Origin: Mercenaria mercenaria
Lineage: Eukaryota > Mollusca > Bivalvia > Venerida > Veneridae
Assembly (NCBI RefSeq): GCF_021730395.1
Contig: NC_069365.1
Coordinates: 23,596,001-23,660,000 of the forward strand
Direction: 5' to 3'
Length of the DNA stretch: 64,000 bases
The notes under the pieces are model-generated. The model had not been told where the DNA came from. It saw only the letters and a program-made list of their open reading frames with translations, and ran no database searches. This document shows positions 25,501-35,057 of the stretch, piece after piece (within the stretch, counting starts at the first letter, position 1; the number at the start of each line of letters is the position of its first letter). Position numbers and translations under genes: made by a program.

Positions 25501-28500
25501 AGGTTCCCACTTTGATGATGTAGTTGTGCAATTTGCTTTTGCATACCTGGCCTACATAATGCTAGGTTAGGACAAGGCATGAAAATTGCTGTGAATTTCC
25601 TCTTTTTTGATGTTACTCATTTTTACCACACACATGATATGTTAGAGCTTCTTGATTAAATTCTTGACTGGAAGATTTGCTACTTACTTTACAACTTCAC
25701 ATATAGTCATATAGCAATTAACATGTGGCAAGATTAAATTGAACAAAACGACCTCTTTCTGTTTCCTTTAATTAAGTAAGTAAAATAGAATAAATAAATC
25801 AAGAATTTATTAAAAAATACCCAAGTGTCTCAATGATATATCACTCATTCCTTTTTAGCTTGACTATTCAAAGAATAGTAGAGCTATTGGACTCACCCAT
25901 GTGTAGGCGTCTGCGTTGGCGTCCGCGTCGGCGTCCCGATTTGGTTAAGGTTTTGTATGTAAGCTGATATCTCAGTAACCACTTGTTGGAATGGATTAAA
26001 ACTTCACACACTTATTCACTGTGATAAACTGACCTACATTGCAAAGGTTCCATAACTCTGTTTGCTTTTTTACAAAATTATGCCCCTTTTTCGACTTAGC
26101 AATTCTTGGTTAAGGTTTTGTATGTAAGCTGGTATCTCAGTAACCACTTGTGGGAATGGATTGGAACTTCACACACTTACTCACTGTGATAAACTGACCT
26201 ACATTGCAAAGGTTCCATAACTCTTATTTTGCTTTTTTATCCCCCCACCAAAGGTGAAGGGGATATTAGAAATGCTCTCCGTCCGTGCGTCCGCAACGAT
26301 CTTTGTCCGGAGCATAACTCCAAAAGTACTTGAGGGATTTTCTTCAAACTTCATACACTGATAGAACACATTGGGAGGAAGTGCAGTGTGCAAGAACAAT
26401 AACTCTACCTTGCCTATTTTCTGAGTTATTCCCCTTTATCTTATTTTCTTAAAAAATTTTGTCCGGAGCATAACTCCAAAAGTACTGGAGGGATTTTCTT
26501 CAAACTTCATACACTGATAGAACACATTGGGAGGAAGTGCAGTGTGCAAGAACAATAACTCTACCTTGCCTATTTTTTGAGTTATTCCCCTTTATCATAT
26601 TTTCTTAAAACATTTTGTCCGGAGCATAACCCAAAAAGTACTGGAGGGATTTTCTTCAAACTTCATACACTGATAGAACACATTGGGAGGAAGTGCAGTG
26701 TGCAAGAACAATAACTCTACCTTGCCCATTTTTTGAGTTATTCCCCTTTATCATATTTTCTTAAAAAAATTTGTCCGGAGCATATCTTCTTCATGCATGG
26801 AAGGATTTTGATATATCTTGGCACAAATGTTTACCACCACGAGGCGGAGTGTCATACGCAAGAACCAGGTCCCTAGGTCTAACGTCAAGGTCACACTTAG
26901 AGGTCAAACGATACAAGAATAAAAACCTTGTCCGGAGCATTTCTTCTTCATGCATTGAGGGATTTTGATATAACTTGGCACAAATGTTCACCACCACGAG
27001 ACGGAGTGTCATGCGCAAGATCCAGGTCACTAGGCCTAAGGTCAAGGTCACACTTAGAGGCCAAAGGTCAGATATAAGAATGACTTTGTCCGAAGCATTT
27101 CTTCTTCATGCATGGAGGGATTTTGATGTAACTTGGCACAATTATACACATCATGAGACGAAGTGTCATGCGCAGTTCCCTTCTTTAGAATTACTTCCCT
27201 TTGTTGTTACTTTAAATAGCTTTTATTGTAACTTTTTCATTACTAGTCATAGGGAAAAATCGAGACCACTTTTCTGTAGTACAACAAACATGCTAAATCC
27301 AATTTTGAGGTGTATTTTGACCAGTCTCTTCCTGATAAAGATTTTTGTGTGGACTTGCAATTTTTGTTTTTTTTTTTTTTGTTTTTCTCTTCATGAAAAT
27401 TAATAAAATTTAGCAGTAAACCACCTCACTACTGACTTATTCTTTCTTCCACATCTTAAAACCCCTGATGCGGACCACATCCTTCAATTATGATATGCCC
27501 GGTGGGGGAATTAGCCATGTTTGACATGGCTCTTGTTACAAAATTATGCCCCTTTTCGACTTGGAAATTGTTGGTTAAGGTTTTGTATGTAAGCTGGTAT
27601 CTCAGTAACCACTTGTGGGAATGGATTGAAACTTCACACACTTATTCACTGTGATAAACTGACCTACATTGCACAGGTTCCATAACTCTATTTTGCTTTT
27701 TTACAAAATTATGCCCCTTTTTCCACTTAGAAATTCTTGGTTAAGGTTTTGTATTTAAGCTGGTATCTCAGTACCCACTAATGGGAATGGATTGAAACTT
27801 CACACACTTGTTCACTGTCATGATCTGACATGCACTGTGTAGGTCCCATAACTCTACTTTGCATTTTTTCAAAATTATGCCCCTTTTTCGACAGTTTTTG
27901 GTTAAGTTTTTGTATGTAAGCTGGTATTTCAGTATCCACCTATGGGAAAGGATTGAAACTTCACGCACTTGTTCACTTTATGAGCTGATAAGCACTGTGA
28001 AGGTTCCATAACCCTTTTTCCCATTTTTACAAAATTATGCCCCTTTTTCAACTTCCGTATTAATTCAGTTGAATAGTCGAGCGTTGCTGTCCTCCGACAG
28101 CTCTTGTTATCTTTAGAATATCTTAACTGCAATACTTTTAAATTCTTAACCATTATTGCAGACTGTCTTTGTTGAATTTTCAGAAGGAAAATATCGATCA
28201 AGTTTTAACAATATGTGCCGAAATAAAAGGAATTGGTAATACACTTTACAAGGAAAAGGATTTCCTTAAAGCCAGGAGTAAATACAGTAAAGCTTTAAGG
28301 TAAATATTGAAATGTTAGAAACATTTTACTTATAAAATTTAAACTTCCTTGCTTTTCTATGTCTTTGGGAAGTTGTTCAAGTGACTGTGTGTACAGAAGT
28401 ATTGATATTGCATATAATTTCCTTAAACTTAAAATTTCTAGCATACAAAGTGAAAGTGACATATTTACATGTAAGAAAGAATTGAATCTAGTAATTATTT

Positions 28501-31500
28501 TAATATGCTTTAACATTCTGGTCAGTTCATTAGATGAGTTTCACATTAACTTTATAATGCTTGTGGCATCATAAATATAAAATCATGGTAGCAGCATAAA
28601 GCCATACCGTCTGCATATCTCTATAGTTGCAAAAAAATTGGTGCACAGTAAGAATTACATGCTGTAGCAGTGAGATTGGTTAATGTCTAACTGTGTTTGT
28701 GTATTTTGCAGATATTTGGAGAAACTGGATGAAGCGGATGTTGATATAGAAGATGATAAAACAAAGGACATAGAAAATACACACTTAATACCTTTAAACC
28801 TTAATTTGTAAGTGGATTAGGGAAATTGATGTAAAATATTAGGCATATCATTATTGTTTTCTTAATTATTTCATGGTTAAATGTTCTAAAACTGTTAAAC
28901 CATACATTTCATCCAATGAAAATGAGCGGATAACTGAAGACCATTTATACTCCCTTACAAAAATTTTAAGGGTATATAGGGTCAAATTGTCATTTGGTAG
29001 ATCATACGATTCCAATGAAACTGCATGCACATGACCATCAATCACCTTAGTTCAGTATGGATAGCGCAGATCTATGGATCCTGGGGTTGTAAGTTTGATC
29101 TCTGGGTGAAGGGTCTATTCTCTGATGATTGATAAAAGTCATTGTATCTGAAATCATTTGTCTTCAACATCAAATTCACATGAGGAAGTTGGTAGTTACT
29201 TTGGAAAATAGGTTTGTACTGGTACAGGATGCAGGAACGCTGGTTTAGGTTAGGTTCACTGCCTATCATTTTGATTAAAAACTGTGCTTACAAATCATAA
29301 CTATGATCACCTTGAAGTGTAGATGAGTGTTACCTATTTTTGTGTGGTGGACAGAGGTAATGTGCACCCATATTCCCATATGCATTCAAGTTTGTGGGGC
29401 AAACTTAATTGATTTTTTATGAAAATTCAGACCCCTATGAAGTGAAGGCATGCAAGACAATAATTTTGAAGTTACTTTTACTAAATACTTATAATATTGA
29501 GGTAAAGGTAGCCTGGCTGCATGTTTTTTTAAAAATAAATACTGCAAATGTTTTATTAGAAAATTTCAAGACTCTAAAATAGCACATTTTTATCTGATGG
29601 CTAAACCATACCTATGTTTGGAGCCAGGGGCATAAAAAATGTCAGTGTAGAAACAACCTGCTCGAGTTACTTGCAGCTCATTGAAAAAAATATATATAAA
29701 TTTATATATGAGAAATATGTCAGAACAAACATAGGGACGGGAGCCAGTCTAAGGAAAAGGGAATGCATGTCAATTATGTCGGTGTCATTTATTTGAATGT
29801 GTAAAGTTTTTCAAGATGATTGACCAAGGAGGGGGTATATTAAAAAAAAAAGTAAGTTAACTTAGTGAGCCGGATAATTATGCATTTATGAGGTAGAATT
29901 TAATGTTAACTGATATTTTTTGTTTCTTGGGCTATGCCACTTTTAATGCCCCCACATTTATGTCAGGGGCATATAGCGTTGCTGTTGTCTGTATGTTCGT
30001 AACAATGTGTATGTCCGTCAGTACGTCCCAAAAGCTTGTGTCCAACTCCTCCCACACTATTAGCCTGATTTGTTTCAAGCTTTTACATATGAACAAGCTT
30101 GATGTGCAGATGACCTTAAAGGAAGGAATTATATCTGTGACTATTTTTACTGCAGTTATGGCCCTTTGATAGTTTTGCTATATAGAATATAGAGAAAAAT
30201 CTTGTGTGTTCAATACCTCCCACACTATTAGCCTGATTTGCTTCAAACTTTCGCAGATGAACAAGCTCGATGTGCAGATGACCGGAAGAAACTTTTGGTG
30301 TGACTATATTTACTGCTGGGGGCCTCCTTGGCCGAGTTGTTAAGGTCGCTGACTTCAAATCACTCCCCTCATCGATGTGGGTTCGAGCCTCACTCGGGGT
30401 GTTGAATTCTTCATGTGAGGAAGCCATCCAGCTGGCTTACGGAAGGTCGGTGGTTCTACCCAGGTGCCCGCTTGTGATAAACTATATGTTAATATCTATA
30501 CTTCATTTAGTCTGACATATTTTTGACTATTGCAGGGCAGCATGTAAGTTACAGTTGAAGGATTATGATGGTGCAGTTGAGAACTGTGAGGAGGTAAGAA
30601 CATAAACGAAAGGATGTTCACTGAAAATCAACTGACTGAATAGTAGTCTGTGCAGACCAAGAGTGCAGGCTGATCTTGGTCTGCACTTACCGCAAAGGCA
30701 TCACTTGCTGACAGCAAGCAAAAGATTAAATCTTCCTCCTAACGTTTGCCTGAAATAATGCCAAGAGGGGCACCTTGGGTCTTGTGCCACCGTAGAGAGC
30801 TGAAGACACTAAATGACCTACATTGTGTCAGTGTAACTTAAAATGCAACAAAATGAACAAATAAATCCTACACTTAAAATCATTAGGTATTGTCACTAGC
30901 CTTTATTAAGAAATGGTAGATTTTTATTTCATTGAAAGAAACACTAAATGCTATTGTAACACAGATGCTGTATTGTAACCAATCTCACTTGTGAACAGAA
31001 CACCATATTTTCCATTTTCATGTGTAGCTGGTGTTCTCTTGATGAAAGATATTTCAGTCTTACAAGGAAAAAAAGAAATATCTTCTGTATGTTTTTTCAG
31101 GTATTATCATTGTCTGCAGAGAATGTGAAAGCTTTGTTCAGGAAAGGTCAGGCCCTGATTAACTTAAAAGATTGGGAGAAAGCCGAGGTTAGTACCAAGC
31201 ACATATACATGTATTGTTATTAATATATTGGCAAAAGTATGTCATAAGTAATCCATAAAATTTGTTTCATAATCCATATTATGTGATAGAGTTACTTGTT
31301 TTATAAAAAGAGACAAGTGCTGACAGAAATATTTTCATTCTGTCCCCTTTGAAGGTTCAGTTAATAGATGCAGAACATCAGTATTTAGAAGTCTTCTATC
31401 TTTACAAGCAAACTTGAACTAACAAAACTGTTCTAGTAAACTTACACGCATTTGTTTTCCTTTAAGCGCAAATGAAATTTTTAGGTTGCCTGTGTCTGTC

Positions 31501-33934
31501 ATCTGTCTGTCATCAACAATTTCACTATTAACTCTTTATGTCACAATTGTGACCCAGTATTCATAAAACCTGGTCCAGAATGTTTGCCTGAACCAGATAT
31601 CGGAGAAGTTCCAAGGTCACTATAGGAAATAATAGAAAGCACTTGGTAACTCTCTATAGAAGCAATTTTTTCTACTACATCTATTTGAAATTTGGTCAGA
31701 AAGATTGTTTTTATAAAACCAAGGTCTCTGAGACTCGGTCAGTGTTCAAGGTAAAAAACTAGGCCACTTGGTCAACTCATGGAAAAGCTTTGTTTACACT
31801 AGAGGCCATAAATTTGTACCTGATCTAAATGAAAGTTAATCAGAATGTTTGTGTTTTTGAAAAATATGTCAGATTTGAAACTGGGTCATCTGGGATTAAA
31901 AACTAGGTCACTGAGTCTGATCATAGAAAAACATTGTTAACTCTGCAAAGGCCATATTTTCTACCAGTGCATATAATACCTGATTAGAAAGTTTGTTTTT
32001 ATGAAATCCAGGTTGTAAATGAAGAATTAGGTCAGGTGAGCAATATATGACTTTCATAGCTCTGTTATAGTTCACTTTCATTCCATAAAAAATCAAATAT
32101 CAAGATAGCAAAGGCATTTTCTTGCGCAAAAAATTTCAGTTTTAACAATATTTGTAAAAATAACATAATTTTTTTAATTCATATACAAACTAACAAAATT
32201 TTAACGAAGAATTATAAATTCTTAAGTTATATTTGGTTGGAATCTGTTGTAGGTTGTGTCAAAGTGTAATTGTGAGAAATAAAACTTACTTCATGTAATT
32301 AACAGTTTTTTTTGTGCAAAATATTAAAGTGGTGTCATTTTGTAGTGCTATGTTTAGGTATTACAGATGTAATTGTGAGGAAAAACTAATTAAAATATGC
32401 TTGAGATATGACTGTTCTAGAAGTTTATGCAGTCTATAGGATTTTTGATATGGTATGTAATCAGACATAATCAGTGGAGTCATCCTTCACAGGTACCATG
32501 CAGCTTAAAGGTTACTGTGTTTAAAAAACATGTTGATAATAAACTTCCGGTATTTCTCTAGCAGTACTGTATAAAAAAATAATCACTTTATGTTTTCATT
32601 TCTAGAATGCATTAAAGAAAGCAGTAGACTTGGAACCAAATGATAAAGGTAATCAGTTGAATTTTATGACATGAGAAATTCGGTATTTTGTTTTAAAATT
32701 GTTAAGTGAAATAATGTTTGATACATGTTTGCAATAGAAAGTCTGTCGTAACAAAGCAGCCTGGTTGATTTATACCCTAAATAGCTGGTTGTATATAAAG
32801 TGAATCTGCAGTGCCCTTGAGTTGTGGATAAAGAAACTTCAGCCGAGGGAGAGGTTTTGTCTACCAAGTTTTGGACATAATTATCTCTAAACAAAGGATG
32901 GGATTCCGTTATATCAAACACTATAGTAACTAGTTACTCATCATTGGAAATAGAACAGTGATGTTAGTCAACAGTGACATCATCAAATATGAAAGTACAT
33001 TAGCTAGCTGACACTTTGCTTGATAGATTTAAGGAGTTTTAGTATTACATAAGGTATAAAAAAATGCAACCAAGTAGACTGTGACCTATGTGGGACAAGG
33101 TTATCCCATTGGAATACCCATGTCTCATAGGTGAATTAAGAAGTCAAGGTTGTATGAACTTAAAATTCTAGTTTTTGATACAAAAGAAACAGAAACTTGG
33201 TAGGTTCTAACCAGACCTTCAAAAAGTGTCATCATTAAGTCAGGGCCTTCTCTGCCATTCGCCAATGTAGCCAAATGCTACAAATTGAAAGAACTGGCTA
33301 CAGATTTTTGAAAGTGGCTACAAGAATTTTATTAAAATGTGGCCAAATTTCAAATTGGCAGTTTCTCTCAAAAAGTGGCAACAACTTTATGAGGCCCAGT
33401 GGAGGCCCTGTATTGTAATATAATGTTATCCTTGACAGCATTCTGTGATCATTAAATTGTATATTTATGACACTAATGTTTTAAAGACATAATTCAGCTT
33501 GGTTTTGTTCGGCATAGTAGTCATATTCAGCAGTATCCCAGCTTTATATTGTTATCTTTACATGTGATTTGAGAACCAGCTTTTACTAGTCTGCAAGTTA
33601 CAGACAACTTCTCCACTCTGAAAGTTACTGTCAAACCCTGTGTAGATGATAGGCAGGCGGTGAATGGCATCAGATTTGTTGTCCTTAGTAAAATTCACAT
33701 CACCCTTGAATCAAACAACCTTTGAATTGGTTTGCTCAGGCTGTTCTGTTAGTGCTAGATTGGTCAGCAATTCAGTTGTTTAGATGCTAGACACAAAGGA
33801 AGAAAATTTAACTATTGATATTTATATATTATGTGTTAACAGGAATAAGACGAGAACTGGAGAAGGCAAAGAAAGCAATGCAGGAAGAGAAGGTGAAGGA
33901 AAAACAGATGTACGCTAGAATGTTTGCATCATGA
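13453..33934 (+). CDS. PPID: Cyclophilin 40 / peptidyl-prolyl isomerase D (11 exons)
   Basis: An Hsp90 co-chaperone that isomerises X-Pro bonds and docks on the EEVD tail of Hsp90. The exons are 13453-13552, 18024-18161, 19217-19323, 23963-24151, 24633-24755, 28184-28299, 28712-28807, 30536-30593, 31101-31187, 32606-32648 and 33843-33934. All introns are GT-AG and the total is 1149 nt (382 residues; human PPID has 370). The cyclophilin domain spans about residues 20-205, with R79, F84, Q87, Q135 and H150 at active-site positions. H145 sits where CypA has Trp121, as in vertebrate Cyp40. TPRs occupy about 222-370, with the Hsp90 carboxylate clamp K234, N238, N289, K319 and R323 all present. The protein ends [12 protein letters not shown]. 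Two in-frame ATGs open the frame and the first is taken. The gene is intact, with introns loaded with transposable elements. Confidence 0.95.
13577..13591 (+). promoter_or_regulatory. Heat-shock element, three perfect inverted pentamers
   Basis: TTC-ta-GAA-tt-TTC lies 25 bp inside intron 1, with a further GAA one base out of register upstream. This is the canonical HSF1 trimer site. PPID is an Hsp90 partner and is reported to be heat-inducible, so an HSE here makes sense; its function is inferred. Confidence 0.6.
13916..14966. mobile_element. Non-autonomous DNA transposon (MITE-like), TA-flanked, PPID intron 1
   Basis: Terminal inverted repeats 'gggatttttctaga' (13916) and its complement (ending 14966) are flanked by TA on both sides. 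The subterminal 'gggcagggtgctg' occurs near both ends. The body is about 1.05 kb and non-coding. Confidence 0.75.
15049..16257. mobile_element. Non-autonomous TIR element, PPID intron 1
   Basis: The left end 'aaccctttacc' and right end 'ggtaaagggtt' are inverted repeats about 1.2 kb apart, probably with a TA target. The interior is AT-rich and has no transposase. The boundary is uncertain by a few bases. Confidence 0.55.
16258..17284. other. PPID intron 1, unassigned, with a two-unit tandem repeat
   Basis: Two related units of about 125 bp at roughly 17035-17215 share 'gtaaccaaag', 'ataagttacc/gtaaccttgg' and 'gggttacaaatggacac'. Nothing else is recognised. Confidence 0.45.
17285..17616 (+). 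mobile_element. Two adjacent copies of a short MITE-like repeat
   Basis: A partial copy (about 17285-17361) with 'cagatcttggtctgcactgg' is followed by a fuller copy (17428-17616) that starts 'aaaccttaccctgctaaattt' and repeats the same 'cagatcttgatctacactgg' and 'cgcaaaggcagaatca' block. The family also occurs at 30612 and 34881. Confidence 0.65.
18024..18161 (+). CDS. PPID: PPID exon 2
   Basis: Encodes [19 protein letters not shown] through 'GSIFHR'. '[11 protein letters not shown]' is a cyclophilin signature, and the catalytic Arg (R79) is the last full codon. Confidence 0.95.
18520..19001 (+). mobile_element. Helentron-type non-autonomous element (HINE-like), PPID intron 2
   Basis: It starts 'agctcgactattc'. 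The inverse 'gaatagtcgagc' is subterminal on the right, followed by a hairpin gctgtc-cact-gacagc and 'tcttgtt'. Two internal tandem units of about 160 bp each end in 'attatggccccttttcga'. This asymmetric inverted repeat plus 3' hairpin is the Helentron/HINE layout. Confidence 0.75.
19217..19323 (+). CDS. PPID: PPID exon 3
   Basis: Encodes '[12 protein letters not shown]' through '[12 protein letters not shown]', holding the active-site Phe84 and Gln87 and the GTGG loop. It ends in phase 0. Confidence 0.95.
19729..23706. mobile_element. 4-kb TIR element with dispersed 16-bp motifs, PPID intron 3
   Basis: The 34-nt inverted ends (19729-19762 and 23673-23706) begin 'gtcatatatgggcactttc' and differ at one position. 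The interior is non-coding. It holds seven copies of '[a/t]tcttacactcctgac' (starting 20280, 20618, 20959, 22597 inverted, 22931, 23109 and 23504) and two related blocks of about 350 bp (20270-20970). A MITE is inserted at 21245. No clean target duplication was seen. The superfamily is not assigned. Confidence 0.75.
21245..21670. mobile_element. MITE with 15-bp perfect TIRs, nested in the 4-kb element
   Basis: The ends are 'cagggctctcgtttg' and its exact complement, flanked by a 5-bp duplication 'actga' (21240-21244 and 21671-21675). Internal 'gagggggaattt' motifs are repeated. Because it sits inside the 4-kb element, it is the younger of the two. Confidence 0.85.
23730..23825 (-). mobile_element. 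tRNA-like SINE head (fragment)
   Basis: On the - strand an A box (tggcgcaatggttagcaag) and B box (ggttcgattcc) are spaced as in a tRNA promoter. The body is short. It abuts the right end of the 4-kb TIR element. Confidence 0.6.
23963..24151 (+). CDS. PPID: PPID exon 4
   Basis: Encodes '[20 protein letters not shown]' through 'KEGEKPKK'. It holds Gln135, H145 (the CypA Trp121 position) and H150. The replaced Trp agrees with the weak cyclosporin binding known for Cyp40. Confidence 0.95.
24633..24755 (+). CDS. PPID: PPID exon 5
   Basis: Encodes '[10 protein letters not shown]', the last cyclophilin strand, then an acidic linker with '[10 protein letters not shown]' joining the isomerase and TPR domains. 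Confidence 0.95.
24845..25190 (+). repeat. 29-bp minisatellite, about 12 copies, PPID intron 5
   Basis: The unit 'ttaggtctcagactg' plus 'atgtccccagtcag' is repeated with very few changes (atg/acg alternation, one short unit). High identity suggests recent expansion and probable length polymorphism. Confidence 0.9.
25271..25480. mobile_element. MITE-like repeat, 'tactg...aaatcatt' family, copy 1
   Basis: The left end 'tactgcgaaatcattgat' and right end 'aatgattttacagta' are inverted. The interior has two inverted halves with 'cgtggattttg' and 'tgaaatttaat'. A related copy lies at 34155. Confidence 0.65.
25857..28108 (+). mobile_element. Helentron-type element (HINE-like) with five 165-bp repeats, PPID intron 5
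   Basis: It starts 'agcttgactattc'. On the right is the subterminal 'gaatagtcgagc', then a hairpin gctgtc-ctcc-gacagc and 'tcttgtt'. Internal units of about 165 bp begin 'ttggttaaggttttgtat' and end 'aaaattatgccccttttt', with starts near 25943, 26108 (split), 27572, 27738 and 27900. A second element at 26239-27537 is inserted in the second unit. Confidence 0.8.
26239..27537 (+). mobile_element. Second HINE-like element, nested
   Basis: It starts 'atccccccacc'. Its subterminal 'ggtggggga' is followed by a hairpin agccatg-tttga-catggct and 'cttgtt'. It holds three units of about 156-177 bp ('ttgtccggagcataactcc') and three related units of about 155 bp ('cttcttcatgcat...aaggtcacactt'). Comparison with uninterrupted host units shows insertion between two T residues of a T run, without target duplication. 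Confidence 0.8.
28184..28299 (+). CDS. PPID: PPID exon 6
   Basis: Encodes the first TPR helix pair with K234 and N238 of the Hsp90 carboxylate clamp ('[14 protein letters not shown]'). It ends two bases into an Arg codon. Confidence 0.95.
28712..28807 (+). CDS. PPID: PPID exon 7
   Basis: Encodes '[14 protein letters not shown]' to 'LIPLNLN', including clamp residue N289. The donor TT|GTAAGT splits a Leu codon. Confidence 0.9.
29043..29280 (+). mobile_element. RUDI-like SINE, copy 3, diverged, PPID intron 7
   Basis: The head is degraded but 'ggatcctggggttgtaagtt' is recognisable. The body has 'attgtatctgaaatcattt', 'gaggaagttggtagttact' and 'gtttgtactggtacagga', all as in the copies at 4987 and 6286. 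The tail is eroded, so this is an older copy. Confidence 0.75.
29509..29750 (+). repeat. Dispersed repeat of about 240 bp, copy 1
   Basis: It starts 'tagcctggctgcatg' and ends 'atagggacgggagccagtct', with an internal 'ggagccaggggcat'. The same order is found inverted at 60377-60594. Weak terminal inversion (agcctggct / agccagtct) suggests a MITE. Confidence 0.6.
29938..30318 (+). mobile_element. HINE-like fragment
   Basis: It starts 'taatgcccccac' with 'caggggcatatagcg'. Two units of about 130-150 bp share 'cctcccacactattagcctg' and 'aagct[t/c]gatgtgcagatgac'. The right end is replaced by the SINE at 30319. Confidence 0.55.
30319..30475 (+). mobile_element. tRNA-Ser/Leu-derived SINE, third family, copy 1 (3' truncated)
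   Basis: The head 'ggcctccttggccgagttgt' with B box 'gggttcgagcctc' and the body 'aggaagccatccagctggct' match the full copy at 56862-57143. It breaks off before the poly-A end. Confidence 0.8.
30536..30593 (+). CDS. PPID: PPID exon 8
   Basis: Encodes '[19 protein letters not shown]', the second TPR. It ends in phase 0. Confidence 0.95.
30612..30732 (+). mobile_element. MITE-like repeat fragment (family of 17428 and 34881)
   Basis: It contains 'tgttcactgaaaatcaactg', 'ctgatcttggtctgcactta' and 'cgcaaaggcatcacttgctg', shared with the other copies. The left end is missing. Confidence 0.6.
31101..31187 (+). CDS. PPID: PPID exon 9
   Basis: Encodes '[20 protein letters not shown]', the third TPR, with clamp residues K319 and R323. 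It ends in phase 0. Confidence 0.95.
31477..32050 (+). repeat. Degenerate tandem-repeat element, PPID intron 9
   Basis: About four diverged units of about 150 bp share 'gaatgtttg', 'aaaactaggtcactgagt' and 'aaaagc/aacattgtt...ggccat'. The layout resembles the interior of HINE-like elements, but no intact end was found. Confidence 0.45.
32606..32648 (+). CDS. PPID: PPID exon 10
   Basis: Encodes '[14 protein letters not shown]', the second helix of TPR3. It ends one base into a Gly codon. Confidence 0.9.
33241..33411. mobile_element. Short MITE-like repeat, PPID intron 10
   Basis: The ends 'cagggccttct' and 'ggaggccctg' are inverted. The interior repeats 'gtggctacaa/agtggcaacaa'. Non-coding. 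Confidence 0.5.
33843..33934 (+). CDS. PPID: PPID exon 11 (last coding exon)
   Basis: Encodes '[20 protein letters not shown]' then [10 protein letters not shown] and TGA. The long basic final helix is typical of Cyp40. Confidence 0.95.
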
Positions 33935-34089
33935 CAGATGTATACGCATTATCCGTAGACATCTCAGCCATCCTTGAATCAAAGACATATTACTTTACTG
34001 TATAAAACTTCAATAATTTCACTGATGTTAGTTGGATGTGAAAACACTTCAGTGCTTTAAGTAGTTATTATATTGCGTGCATAATTAAT

Positions 34090-34095
34090 AATAAA
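34090..34095 (+). terminator. Candidate PPID polyadenylation signal (AATAAA)
   Basis: It lies about 155 bp after the stop codon. A second AATAAA at 35433-35438 could give a longer 3' UTR; the two cannot be told apart without transcripts. Confidence 0.5.
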
Positions 34096-34154
34096 ATTTT
34101 TACTGTTTGATAACTCAGATATTATTACTGTACAAGAATTAATTTCCTAGTGGT

Positions 34155-34370
34155 TATTGTAGAATCATTTAATTTCCAGGGCATGAAATTTTATAGATTT
34201 TGCTTTAGGGAATATGAATTTATGCATTTTTACTTTTTAAAGATAAAATGAAAAGAAAGTTTTATTAGTTGGTTGGAATTTAATTTCATGGTGAGACTCC
34301 ACCGAACAAAGTACTTAAAAAGTAGTGCCAAAAATGTAGACCCCCACAATTATTCATTATTTCACAGTAT
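34155..34370. mobile_element. MITE-like repeat, 'tactg...aaatcatt' family, copy 2
   Basis: The left part 'tagaatcatttaatttcca' and right part 'cattatttcacagta' match the ends of the copy at 25271-25480. It lies in or just after the PPID 3' UTR. Confidence 0.55.
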
Positions 34371-34880
34371 TTGTTATTTAAAGTACGTAACATAGTATAC
34401 ACAGGTTGCAGATAAAATATTATTACATTGTATAAAATCAAATGAATTTTTTATACTTCTGTTTGCAAGTACACATCTTCAGTATACCAAATGAACAAAC
34501 TGTATTATTCATGGTAGTGAGCAAAAACCAGCATTATGGCTTTGCGACCAGGGCACAGTTGTTCAAACTTTAATAAGCTGTTAAACTTGCCACTGGTCAA
34601 ATTTTGATTCAAAATAAACAGTCTTGGCTGGAAACACTTATATACGTTTTGATTTAACTGTAAAGACGTTTTAATGTTCATAATCCTTAACTCGGACATA
34701 TATTTTACAAAGTCTTCTGAAATGTCAAAATATAACCTTAAAAATTAATTGACTGTTAGCTTAATCACCTGTTAAAAGAACAACTGAGTCCAGTATGATC
34801 TGGATCAGCCAGCACATTTGTGTTGTCCGATATGGATCCATGCTGTTCGCATATCAGTTGCGTACAAGTGCTGAAATCGA

Positions 34881-35057
34881 TTAACCTTTAGACTGTTAGG
34901 CGGCAAGTGATTTTGACGTCTTTGCAGGCTGATCATGTTCTGCATTGTTCGCTATTCAGTCAGTAAATTTTCAGTTAACACCCCTTTGAAGTATAAGTGT
35001 TGCATAGATTGAATGATTGATCAGGCCAGTTTAGAAATTCAGCAGGGTAAAGGTTAA
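34881..35057. mobile_element. MITE-like repeat, complete copy (177 bp)
   Basis: The ends 'ttaacctttag' and 'taaaggttaa' are inverted. The interior has 'ggcggcaagtgatt', 'gcaggctgatcatg' and 'ttcagtcagtaaattttcag', shared with the fragments at 17428 and 30612 in the opposite orientation. Confidence 0.75.

Noticed and set aside
26771-27403. Overlapping open frames of 65-142 codons
   Set aside because: They run through the internal tandem units of a HINE-like element and translate repeats only.
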